Positions 1-6,234 of a stretch of 9,559 bases of DNA are shown here, one piece after another. Position 1 is the stretch's first letter; each line of letters begins with the position of its first letter. Origin of the DNA: Caccovivens sp964594865 (GTDB lineage Bacteria; Bacillota; Clostridia; Christensenellales; UBA1242); the NCBI GenBank assembly GCA_964594865.1, contig CAZQMZ010000017.1, positions 1-9,559 on the forward strand, read 5' to 3'. A program made the translations under genes and the position numbers. The notes under the pieces are model-generated. The model was not told the DNA's origin and ran no database searches. It was given only the letters and a program-made list of their open reading frames with translations.

Positions 1-1146
1 CTCCTGGCAGTCGCACAAGGTAAGGGTTGCGTCGTCGCTTACTGTAATAACCGAAGTGCTGCCCGTACCGGTGAGAACTTTTCCGTTCAGGCAAAGGTAT
101 ACTGTGCCGGTTATGGTTATATTACAAGTTAAATCTGTGGCAAGGTAATAATAGTTACCACCCGAAAGCGTGATTGAACTTTGACTTGCATAAGTCACTT
201 CGTCAAGATGATTAGTGAATGTCACAGAATCATCACCAACGGTATGCCCGTGGCTTTGTTCCACCACTATATATTGCCAAGTGGTGTCGCCCGTTGATTT
301 TGCCGTGTAGCCCGTCGCTATGTAACTGGTTCCAGGTCTAGTCGAAAAATAACCGCCTGATATGGATGTTGAACCATAATACCTATAAATACTTCCGCCA
401 ATGAAGCCGCCCGTCATGGTGAATGTGGCTTTGGTGTTACTTAGATACACGCCTCTGCCAGAGTTTGAGGTGTTGCCTGTGGTGTTGTCTGTGATTATTC
501 CACCGCTCATGGTGACTGCGCCACCGTTGGTCGACACACCACCGCCGACAGCAGTTGCGTAGTTGTCCGTGATTGTGCCGTCGTTCATATAGAATGTGCC
601 ATTGTAGCCTACTCTCACACCGCCGCCTTGCTGATTTGCATAGTTGCCGGCGATTGTTCCGCCTTCCATATAGAATATGCCATCTACTTCCATACCACCG
701 CCACCGGTGCCGCTACCGGTGCCTGCGTGGTTACCAGCGATTGTGCCGCTATACATATACATCGTACTGTTGCTTCTTACACACACGCCGCCGCCCCAGT
801 CCGTGTTTCCGCCGGTGATTACGCCGCCATAGATTACACCTTGATTATCTGCCCCTGCATTTTCGTAAGCGGTGTTCCAGTCAATGGTGTTGTTGTCAAA
901 CTTGTAGAGATGATTGTCTACATAATATTCGTGGGCATAATCTGTATTGCCCTCTTTGCAGTCGCACAAGATAAGAGTTCCGGCGTTTTCACTTGTGCCG
1001 TCGCCTATGGTGATAACCGAACTGCCGCTCACGCCCGTGAGCATATAACCGTTGAGACAAAGTGTCACATAACCACTGGATATGGTTATATTGGCAGAAG
1101 AAAGCGTTATATCTTCACCAAGAAAGAATTTCGCAGGGCTACTTAC
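1..1146 (-). pseudogene. Body of the surface beta-helix protein, out of frame with its signal peptide; runs off the window
   Basis: This frame has no stop over 382 codons down to base 1 and reads as a secreted repeat protein. First comes a module with LCLNGYML, VITIG and LILCDC. It is followed by four or five loose repeats of about 25 residues built on the pattern G-T-hydrophobic-Y-M-x-x-GTI-x-x-N-x-A...GGGV, as in right-handed parallel beta-helix (pectin-lyase-fold) surface proteins. A second module (LSGGNYYYLATDL, VYLCLNGKVL, LTLCDC) follows and continues past the window. There is no usable start with an SD in this frame; the first ATG is at 1044. It is therefore almost certainly the continuation of the signal-peptide reading frame. 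I label it a broken gene because of the frame shift, but a phase-variable gene in its OFF state fits equally well. The LCLNG/LCDC family assignment is from memory. Confidence 0.7.
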
Positions 1147-1369
1147 TCCCCCCCCCTGTAAGACTTCCAGATTCATAAGTTCCGCCATTTGTAAAGCTTG
1201 ATTGTTCAAGTTTCGTCCAACCGTCGTGATCATCACTATGCGTGTCTGACTCACTTGTTTCTGCATTCGCAACTTTGTTCGGCAAAACAAGCCCAGCCGC
1301 AAAAACAGAACAAATCGCAAATGCCAAAATCATAAAAATCGAAAAAATAGTCCTTTTACTTTGTGTCAT
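1139..1369 (-). CDS. Signal-peptide-bearing N-terminus of a surface beta-helix protein (frame stops after a G9 tract)
   Basis: As read, this frame gives 76 residues. A basic n-region (MTQSKR) is followed by a hydrophobic core (about residues 7-25) and a probable signal peptidase site after ANA (about residue 35). Next come an acidic His/Asp-rich stretch (DTHSDDHDGWT) and a Gly/Ser-rich segment ending TGGGSK. The three Gly codons are the G9 run, and TAG follows two codons later. I chose the ATG at 1369 over the in-frame ATG at 1378 because GGGAGG (1384-1379) abuts the latter but lies 9 nt from the former. Losing one G, or gaining two, joins this frame to the 382 open codons below it, which carry the rest of the predicted exported protein. 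As read, the product would be a short secreted peptide. Export is inferred from the signal peptide; the receptor or ligand is unknown. Confidence 0.75.
   Translation of the reverse strand: MTQSKRTIFSIFMILAFAICSVFAAGLVLPNKVANAETSESDTHSDDHDGWTKLEQSSFTNGGTYESGSLTGGGSK
1148..1156 (-). repeat. G9 homopolymer tract inside the surface-protein gene
   Basis: Nine consecutive C on the plus strand are nine G in the coding strand, read as Gly-Gly-Gly directly after the signal peptide and linker. With nine G the frame ends at TAG (1141-1139), and with ten it ends at TAA. With eight or eleven it continues through at least 382 codons. It is by far the longest G/C homopolymer in this AT-rich window. Position and effect match a slipped-strand contingency locus; the alternative is a one-base read or assembly error. 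Confidence 0.85.
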
Positions 1370-1455
1370 AGGTATCATCCTCCCTCAAAAATATCATGGC
1401 ACTTGGTGAAAAACTATGCTGTCAATAACATAAAATATGTTCAATTACTTCAAAT

Positions 1456-1485
1456 ATTTTAACAAAAAAAATAAAGCAATGTCAA
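1456..1485 (-). promoter_or_regulatory. Sigma-A-type promoter of the surface-protein gene
   Basis: TTGACA (1485-1480) is separated by 18 bp from TAAAAT (1461-1456), followed by a leader of about 80 nt to the GGGAGG site and the ATG at 1369. The -35 box is perfect and the -10 box matches at five of six positions. The -35 box is one arm of a palindrome, which suggests repression or activation by a dimeric regulator. Confidence 0.6.
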
Positions 1486-1495
1486 ATATTTGACA
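1480..1495. promoter_or_regulatory. Perfect 16-bp palindrome over the -35 box (candidate operator)
   Basis: TGTCAAATATTTGACA is its own reverse complement over all 16 positions. One half supplies the TTGACA -35 box of the surface-protein promoter. A dimeric helix-turn-helix regulator bound here would cover the polymerase site. No regulator gene is adjacent, and I do not recognise the site as belonging to a named family. Confidence 0.5.
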
Positions 1496-1985
1496 ATAAA
1501 TATATTATCATTTTTGCTCTAATTTTAGTGAAGATTTAAAAATTAAGTTCTCTTCTCATTTCAATGGTTTGAAGTCTTTTATCCAATTTTACATTTTTTG
1601 TGCTTTTTATATTTAAAATAACTATTTTATCTATCAAGAATTAAACAAATTTATATAGTTTTAGACAGTTTTAAACCGCTTAATTTTATTAAAAATATAA
1701 GCGTGGGTGTATGTAGGTGCACAAATCTTAAAATTTTTCGCACCCATTATAAAAAATACTAGCCTTTTCGCTAGTATTTATAAAGTATTTGTTGACATAG
1801 AGCAGAAGATGTGTTTGAGTTTGATTGTAAGGCTGAGAGAATCTCCGCCATCACCTCCAGACCCATAAAACCCTTTATAATTAGGACTTTTAGCCACCTT
1901 AAAGTGTTCTATTTTTTACAAAATCTACATTAAATTTATGAAACCATTTTTATTTTTGGACTACTGATCTCATAAGTCGTTAACC
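1496..1985. other. Gene-poor AT-rich interval between the surface-protein and transglutaminase-like genes
   Basis: I see no convincing gene here. Contents: a hairpin with CGCTTA/TAAGCG arms (1677-1703) without a T tract; a good minus-strand terminator (1754-1779); and a 40-codon minus-strand frame starting at a GTG (1897-1778) without a ribosome binding site. That frame ends inside the terminator stem and is probably chance or a remnant. Bases 1814-1840 resemble 4876-4910 (shared TTTGAGTTTGATT, then GTAAGG...AGAGA). A plus-strand TTGACA at 1791-1796 has no -10 partner. Confidence 0.5.
1751..1779 (-). terminator. Rho-independent terminator, minus strand
   Basis: A perfect 10-bp stem (arms 1779-1770 and 1763-1754, sequence AAATACTAGC) closes a 6-nt loop. 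On the minus strand it is followed by further U residues, giving a U6 run. It sits about 210 bp beyond the stop of the transglutaminase-like gene and is the first good terminator for that transcript. The AAATA flank on the plus side could make it weakly bidirectional. Confidence 0.7.
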
Positions 1986-3872
1986 TTACCCCATTGCTCT
2001 ATCTTCATGCTGTGATTTGTGTGAATTATGAGAAATTTTTTGATTAAAAAGTTTGTAGTCTTCTGGTTTAATTAGTTTCTTAATATTTTCAACTTCCGAT
2101 GAAAGTTTTTTATAATCAATTTCAGTAGTTTCTTGAAATATCGAATTAAATGTTTTATCAGGCAAACTTGTAAAATTTTTCTTCATTCCTTCTAAATCTT
2201 CAATAGGAATTCTGTCAAAATTTTTTCTACCTGTTAAAACTTCTATGTCTTTTGAATTTTTGTTACGCAATTCAGTTATTTTGGAACCTTCAATAATCAA
2301 TCCTCGTTCTGCAATATTAATAGCCTCTTTTGAAATCATTTTAAAAAGAACTTTCTTAACTTTTTTTTGATAAAAAGCATAATCATAATTTGGAAGCGTA
2401 CCCACATAACTATACAAATATTCTGTTTCTTTAAAAGCAATATCTGCAATTTCTTTAATTATACCATTTTCACAAGCCTTTTCTCTTAAGAATTCTAACA
2501 TTTCTTCTGCGTCATCAAAAGGTTGTTCTTCAAATTCTTTCTTAACTTTCTTTAAGAAAGTGGCCATATTATGTTTTCTTTCATTAGCAGGTCTTTTTAA
2601 ATATTCTATCAATTTTTCATCCAACTTTTTAGGTTTAAACTTGTCTAAATAAGATGATAAATCTAAATCTTTAATTGACTCATGTTCTTTATAATATTGT
2701 TTGAGATCTTTTGCAACATCATAATATAAATCATCTCTTTTTTCTGTGTATTCTCCGATTAAGTATGCATAAATATCTTGACTATTTAAATTATTATTAC
2801 TTAAATCTTCTTTTAATGTTTCAAATTCCGCCATTTGTCTAACATAACTCCTCAGAGCGCCCATACCGGCAAAATCAGAAACTCTGCTGGTTGAATATCT
2901 TTCATAAATTGTTTTTACACTCATGTTTGCAAGTTTATTAAATCTAAAATTTGGAAATTCATCGGTTGGTTTTCTACTCAGCCAAGTAGGATCAACCAAA
3001 TAGACTCCATGAATGCCACATTCATCATCTTGAATCAAAACTTTTGCACGAAGATGTCTGTCAGCAATCTGTATTTGAACTTCATTACCCAATTCTCTCA
3101 TAATCTCAACATAAATCCTTGCAAAACCTGCACAACAAATATATTCGGCATCTGTGTTTAAAATTTCAGATAAACTCCTACTTGAAAGATAAGATTTGTT
3201 TTCATCGTCTAATGTGTATACATATTGTGTTATATAATGCAAAGTCAAAAGGTGTTGTCTATATTGGCTTGTTGTCTTTGACTTTATCATCTCGGCAATA
3301 TCTCGTATTTTTTGTCGTGCTAAATCAATTTTAGTGTCTTCAACCATTAAATTACTATTTCTTATACCATCAATTGTAGAAGCCTGCACCACATCATCAA
3401 AACTTCCGCTTTGCAAATCAAGTAAGAATATTTTTTGGTCTGGAAACAATATAGATATATCTTTCATAGCCTTTTTTGTTTCATCATTATAATAAAACAA
3501 CATATCTTCATGATTATTTACACCAGATTCTCCCATTCTGCCAACAGAAATAAGTTTTAAGTTCTTGCAATGCTCTTTTATTTTATTATCAATAATTTCA
3601 TGAATCAATTTGACTGTTTTTTCGTTGCCCAAGTCTTCTGGGTTGACAGAAAAAACAATACTTTCAAATTGAAGGTCGTTTTTAACATAAAACATTCTTT
3701 TTAAATATTTATACCAATCATTATTTTCTCTTGCCCTCTTTAAATCTATAAAACAAGAAAAATTATTTTCTCCTTTATAATCAAAAAGATCTCTTGGATA
3801 AAGTGTATTCTCTCCTTTAAATACTGTGCAAGTTCTCATATATTCCTCCATTTCTTTTACATCTTGTTCCAT
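1986..3872 (-). CDS. Large protein with an internal transglutaminase-like (Cys-His-Asp) domain
   Basis: This is a 628-residue soluble protein; I see no signal peptide or membrane helix. Residues about 235-300 carry the hallmarks of a transglutaminase-like cysteine protease fold: CAGFA with candidate nucleophile Cys247, RHLRAKV with His273, and VDPTW with Asp294. Spacing and order fit that superfamily (peptidases, transglutaminases, or non-catalytic relatives). Residues 1-230 are mixed alpha/beta and I recognise nothing in them. Residues about 370-628 are Lys/Glu-rich and probably mostly helical. The product may be a cytoplasmic peptidase, amidase or crosslinking enzyme; the substrate is unknown. 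The start at 3872 has AAAGGTG seven bases upstream. The gene stands alone, with its own promoter and a terminator about 210 bp downstream. Domain class is fairly sure, activity is not. Confidence 0.8.
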   Translation of the reverse strand: MEQDVKEMEEYMRTCTVFKGENTLYPRDLFDYKGENNFSCFIDLKRARENNDWYKYLKRMFYVKNDLQFESIVFSVNPEDLGNEKTVKLIHEIIDNKIKEHCKNLKLISVGRMGESGVNNHEDMLFYYNDETKKAMKDISILFPDQKIFLLDLQSGSFDDVVQASTIDGIRNSNLMVEDTKIDLARQKIRDIAEMIKSKTTSQYRQHLLTLHYITQYVYTLDDENKSYLSSRSLSEILNTDAEYICCAGFARIYVEIMRELGNEVQIQIADRHLRAKVLIQDDECGIHGVYLVDPTWLSRKPTDEFPNFRFNKLANMSVKTIYERYSTSRVSDFAGMGALRSYVRQMAEFETLKEDLSNNNLNSQDIYAYLIGEYTEKRDDLYYDVAKDLKQYYKEHESIKDLDLSSYLDKFKPKKLDEKLIEYLKRPANERKHNMATFLKKVKKEFEEQPFDDAEEMLEFLREKACENGIIKEIADIAFKETEYLYSYVGTLPNYDYAFYQKKVKKVLFKMISKEAINIAERGLIIEGSKITELRNKNSKDIEVLTGRKNFDRIPIEDLEGMKKNFTSLPDKTFNSIFQETTEIDYKKLSSEVENIKKLIKPEDYKLFNQKISHNSHKSQHEDRAMG

Positions 3873-3891
3873 TTTTAATCACCTTTATTTT

Positions 3892-3915
3892 ATTATAACA
3901 CAAATTATAACACAA
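3892..3915 (-). repeat. 12-bp exact tandem duplication containing the -10 box
   Basis: On the minus strand TTGTGTTATAAT occurs twice with no gap (3915-3904 and 3903-3892). Each copy holds a perfect TATAAT, so the gene has two candidate -10 elements 12 bp apart. A copy-number change would move or remove one of them. Confidence 0.8.
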
Positions 3916-3931
3916 AAATCAATCTTCTCAA
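3904..3931 (-). promoter_or_regulatory. Promoter of the transglutaminase-like gene
   Basis: TTGAGA (3931-3926), a 16-bp spacer and a perfect TATAAT (3909-3904) lie about 30 bp upstream of the start codon. A second TATAAT (3897-3892) lies in a tandem copy of the same 12 bp, with only TTGATT 19 bp upstream of it, so the upstream copy is the better -10 box. Confidence 0.5.
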
Positions 3932-4111
3932 TATAATAAGTAAAATAATTTTCGTATTTTAAACTATTACATTGCCACACTTCAACATCAAAACAGCATC
4001 CTTTGTTTATGAATTGTGAGAGATTTTCTAAAATTTATATGGTCACAAACAAACTATATGCGATATCTAAAATGTTTTTTTGTGATTTACTTCACTTTTT
4101 AAATTTTTTAA

Positions 4112-4621
4112 TTATAATTCCCTTTCATCGACAAAAGCAAGAGAAAGCATACCACAAAAACCAAATGAAAGTCCAACTAAACTATATTTTGTTGCATCTT
4201 CCATTTTTTTTGAATATTCATATTTTATAACGCAAGGTTCGCTTTCTGATGCATAGTTTTCAATAATATTTTGTGAATATTCGTCCGAATCGTAATATTC
4301 AATCTGTTTGTTATATTCTGCCACACTTGCTTCATATTCAAGTTCGCTATATTTAAACTCTTCTAATGACATTTCGCCATCTACAACTTTTTGTGTGGCA
4401 ACAATATATTCATATTTAGCCTGATTCAACGCTTCTTGTAAATCTGCGGTATCTTTCTGATACATATAGCGGTATATTTCTGTTGATTTAACCAACGCAT
4501 ATGCTTCTCTCTTTGCATTGTTTCCAGAAATTGCCGTGCCAATTGCTGTTGCAAGACCCCCCACCGCAATTGCTCCACCAATAAAAGCAATTCCTAATAA
4601 AATTTTGTTTTTAATCCCCAT
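4112..4621 (-). CDS. Small two-helix membrane protein of unknown family, under a manganese riboswitch
   Basis: This is a 169-residue protein. Residues about 7-32 form a Gly/Ala/Ile-rich membrane helix (LLGIAFIGGAIAVGGLATA). Residues 35-140 are a charged region rich in Glu, Asp and Tyr, with Ala/Glu/Lys heptad-like spacing that suggests coiled coil. A second hydrophobic segment follows (about 146-163), with a short acidic tail (DEREL). The likely topology is a hairpin with both ends on the same side. AAGGAG lies nine bases before the ATG. The leader carries a yybP-ykoY riboswitch, so expression should rise with Mn2+. Families known behind this switch include MntP-type, TerC/YkoY-type, UPF0016-type exporters and P-type ATPases; this protein resembles none of them. 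A role in manganese tolerance or metal-dependent envelope function is inference. I see no clear terminator before the next gene. Confidence 0.8.
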   Translation of the reverse strand: MGIKNKILLGIAFIGGAIAVGGLATAIGTAISGNNAKREAYALVKSTEIYRYMYQKDTADLQEALNQAKYEYIVATQKVVDGEMSLEEFKYSELEYEASVAEYNKQIEYYDSDEYSQNIIENYASESEPCVIKYEYSKKMEDATKYSLVGLSFGFCGMLSLAFVDEREL

Positions 4622-4660
4622 TTTTTCTTTCTCCTTTTATTTTTTATTTAATTCAGAAAG

Positions 4661-4694
4661 AAAAAAGACTTTCTGAATTTCTTCAAAAAGTCTT
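4661..4694 (-). terminator. Riboswitch expression platform: intrinsic terminator overlapping aptamer stem P1
   Basis: A 13-bp stem (4694-4682 with 4677-4665, one G-U pair) capped by a GAAA tetraloop is followed by a U run (4666-4661) and more U-rich sequence. Its 5' arm, AAGACUUUUUGAA, includes the bases that close aptamer stem P1, so the two folds exclude each other. Mn2+ binding should hold P1 and let transcription continue (ON switch). A further stem, AAUUCAGAAAG/CUUUCUGAAUU (about 4680-4650), uses the terminator's 3' arm and could act as antiterminator. Confidence 0.85.
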
Positions 4695-4780
4695 GTTAAA
4701 GCATTTTTTGCTCTCACAAAGCGGGATTAACCGTATTGACGCCTTGTGACACCATATTGGTGAAACTACTCCCTTTTCGT
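4685..4780 (-). ncRNA. yybP-ykoY manganese riboswitch aptamer
   Basis: Read on the minus strand, the element starts AAAAGGGAGUAG (4777-4766), the conserved 5' strand and L1 loop. A CACC/GGUG hairpin follows. Next is a 7-bp stem ACAAGGC/GCUUUGU enclosing the conserved GUCAAUACGG loop region, then a short AGCA/UGCU hairpin, and finally AACAAGACUUUUU, whose CUUUU pairs with the 5' AAAAG to close P1. Order and conserved bases match the Mn2+-sensing class known from Lactococcus and Bacillus (compared from memory). It starts about 7 nt after the -10 box, so the aptamer is the first thing transcribed. Confidence 0.9.
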
Positions 4781-4786
4781 ATTAAT

Positions 4787-4814
4787 ATTATACTTATTTT
4801 TGTTTGATTGTCAA
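4787..4814 (-). promoter_or_regulatory. Consensus promoter of the riboswitch-controlled gene
   Basis: A perfect TTGACA (4814-4809), a 16-bp spacer and a perfect TATAAT (4792-4787) place the transcript start near 4780, at the 5' edge of the aptamer. A promoter this strong suggests that control is exerted mainly by the riboswitch. Confidence 0.85.
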
Positions 4815-5016
4815 TACTTTTTTTAAAAAAAAATATTTTTTTTAGTTTTTAATAAAATTTGCTCTCGATAATATTTTTGAGTTTGATTATGTTGGTAAGG
4901 GCTAAGAGAGCAAGCTCAATCTTAAAAAAGAAAGACATTATACGAAATTCTTTAAAAAAATGTTATGAGAGACTTAGTGTGAAAATAAAAAAAACAGTTA
5001 AATTGTTGAAATTGAT
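4815..5016. other. Divergent intergenic interval
   Basis: This stretch lies between the minus-strand riboswitch promoter and the plus-strand methyltransferase promoter. It holds only a 29-codon minus-strand frame (4938-4849) without a ribosome binding site, and a potential stem TTGAGTTTG/CAAGCTCAA (4877-4885 with 4911-4919). I see no convincing gene. Confidence 0.5.
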
Positions 5017-5044
5017 TTGAATTCTGTTTTTAAAATGATATAAT
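5017..5044 (+). promoter_or_regulatory. Extended -10 promoter of the methyltransferase gene
   Basis: TTGAAT (5017-5022), a 16-bp spacer and a perfect TATAAT (5039-5044) preceded by TGA (extended -10). The expected transcript start, about 7 nt past the -10 box, falls at 5050-5052, on the start codon. The mRNA should therefore have no 5' leader. Confidence 0.75.
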
Positions 5045-5051
5045 TCTAGTG

Positions 5052-5930
5052 ATGAAAAAAGATTATTCTTTATTTAATAAAACACAAAAAGAGCAAAATA
5101 GATTGGTTTTGCAAGCAAAATATAGTTCAAAAGCCAGTGAAAAAATTGTTGAACTTGCATTTGAAAACCTAAAAGACAATCTGCTTGTGGTTGACTTTGG
5201 TTGTTTTAACGGGAAAACAACCCAAACCTTTTTTGAAAAATATGAACCAAAATGCAAGCGAATTGTTGGATTTGATTTCGTTCAAAATGCCGTGGATGAA
5301 GCAAACAAAAATTTAAAAAATGATAAATACAAATTTTTCTTTGCTGATCTTGAAGCAAAAAACTTTGAAAAACAACTTCAAGACTATTTGAAATCTGAAT
5401 CAAAAGAATATATTGATGTTGCCTTCTTCTCATATGTTTTGTTGCACTTAACCAACCCTCAAAAATTTCTCAAATTAGTTTCAAAATATTCAAACGAAGA
5501 AACAGTCATTATAATCATAGACACGGACGACTCTTTAAAAGTTTGTTATCCCCACAATGAAATTTTGCAAGAAGAACTTGCTCTTTTTCCAAAGATAAGA
5601 AAACAACTTCGATATAGCAACCGATTCATCGGCAAAGAAATTCCAAATATGCTTATGAATGCAGGATTTAAAAATATAAGTGACCACAGTGCGAAAGTTT
5701 CAACTATTGGAAAGAGCATTCAAGAACGACGAGATCTTTACATTGATGATTTTTCATATCGCGAGAACCCACAAAAGGAAATTCTGTCAACGAAAAAAAT
5801 CAAAGATTTAAAATCTTTCAATAAATTATGTAAAAGAAACAAATATCTACTCAAAAAAATCAAAACCTTTTTTGAAGATGAGAAGTTTTTCTATTTGCGA
5901 GTCTATCTCATCTTTGTTGCAAAGAAATAG
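5052..5930 (+). CDS. Class I SAM-dependent methyltransferase, probably from a leaderless mRNA
   Basis: This is a 292-residue cytoplasmic protein with a Rossmann-type methyltransferase core. Motif I is VVDFGCFNGKTT (about residues 46-57, SAM-binding Gly-rich loop). The acidic end of strand 2 is VGFD (about 72-75). Motif III-like FFADLE is followed by motif IV/post-IV DVAFFSYVLLHLTNPQKFL (about 122-140). The C-terminal third is Lys-rich and may bind substrate, but gives no clue to its identity; nucleic acid, protein, lipid or small molecule are all possible. An in-frame GTG sits one codon upstream (5049), but ATG at 5052 is preferred. No Shine-Dalgarno sequence precedes either, and the -10 box ends only 7 bases before the ATG, so initiation is probably leaderless. 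It is the only plus-strand protein gene here, with its own promoter and terminator. Confidence 0.85.
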   Translation: MKKDYSLFNKTQKEQNRLVLQAKYSSKASEKIVELAFENLKDNLLVVDFGCFNGKTTQTFFEKYEPKCKRIVGFDFVQNAVDEANKNLKNDKYKFFFADLEAKNFEKQLQDYLKSESKEYIDVAFFSYVLLHLTNPQKFLKLVSKYSNEETVIIIIDTDDSLKVCYPHNEILQEELALFPKIRKQLRYSNRFIGKEIPNMLMNAGFKNISDHSAKVSTIGKSIQERRDLYIDDFSYRENPQKEILSTKKIKDLKSFNKLCKRNKYLLKKIKTFFEDEKFFYLRVYLIFVAKK

Positions 5931-5957
5931 TCAGGCAATATTGCCTGACCATTTTAT
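5930..5957 (+). terminator. Terminator hairpin of the methyltransferase gene
   Basis: GTCAGGCAATATTGCCTGAC (5930-5949) is a perfect 20-bp palindrome: an 8-bp GC-containing stem with an ATAT loop, beginning on the last base of the TAG stop codon. It is followed by CATTTTATT, a rather weak T tract. Because it is palindromic it could also act on the opposite strand. Confidence 0.65.
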
Positions 5958-6033
5958 TCATATTTCAAAATTTTTGTTCCTTTTTTATTACTTTTCCAGT
6001 TCTCACATTCTGCTCATTCACAAAAAAATAAGT

Positions 6034-6102
6034 ATAAAAACTTTTTAGATTATGTTTCAATGTTTTTCATCATAATATTGATAATCTAAAAATTTTTTTA
6101 TA
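6034..6102. repeat. Long AT-rich inverted repeat between convergent genes
   Basis: TTTTTAGATTAT (6042-6053) and ATAATCTAAAAA (6081-6092) are perfect 12-bp inverted arms around a 27-nt loop. The complementarity extends outward (ATAAAAA on the left, TTTTTTTAT on the right) with one bulged C. The right arm runs into T7. It may be a second terminator for the convergent transcripts or the remains of a small inverted-repeat element. Confidence 0.55.
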
Positions 6103-6199
6103 TGATTTAAAAACTTTTACAATATTTTACAAAACTATATATTTATATATGAGAATAGAATACAAAATCTCTTTTATGTTGACATCTCTGTTTTTTAAC

Positions 6200-6226
6200 A
6201 AAAAAATGGTGACAATGCCACCATTT
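6200..6226 (-). terminator. rpsI: Terminator of the rplM-rpsI operon
   Basis: An 8-bp stem AAATGGTG/CACCATTT (6226-6219 with 6211-6204) with a 7-nt loop is followed on the minus strand by U7, counting the stem's last residues. It lies 9 bp beyond the rpsI stop codon. Confidence 0.85.
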
Positions 6227-6234
6227 CCTTTTGA

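Noticed and set aside
573..1161. Plus-strand open frames antisense to the surface protein
   Set aside because: Arg/His/Cys-rich or low-complexity products without SD, explained by the repeated codons of the minus-strand beta-helix gene.
1814..1826. Resemblance of GAGTTTGAT to the 5' end of 16S rRNA
   Set aside because: Only nine bases match; no rRNA structure follows.
1778..1897. 40-codon minus-strand GTG frame as a gene
   Set aside because: No SD, stop codon inside a terminator stem, Gly/Asp-rich product without family; kept only as a possible remnant.
4650..4680. Hairpin AATTCAGAAAG/CTTTCTGAATT as a terminator of the riboswitch
   Set aside because: No U tract follows it on the minus strand; the overlapping GAAA-capped hairpin has the U run, so this one is better seen as a competing stem.
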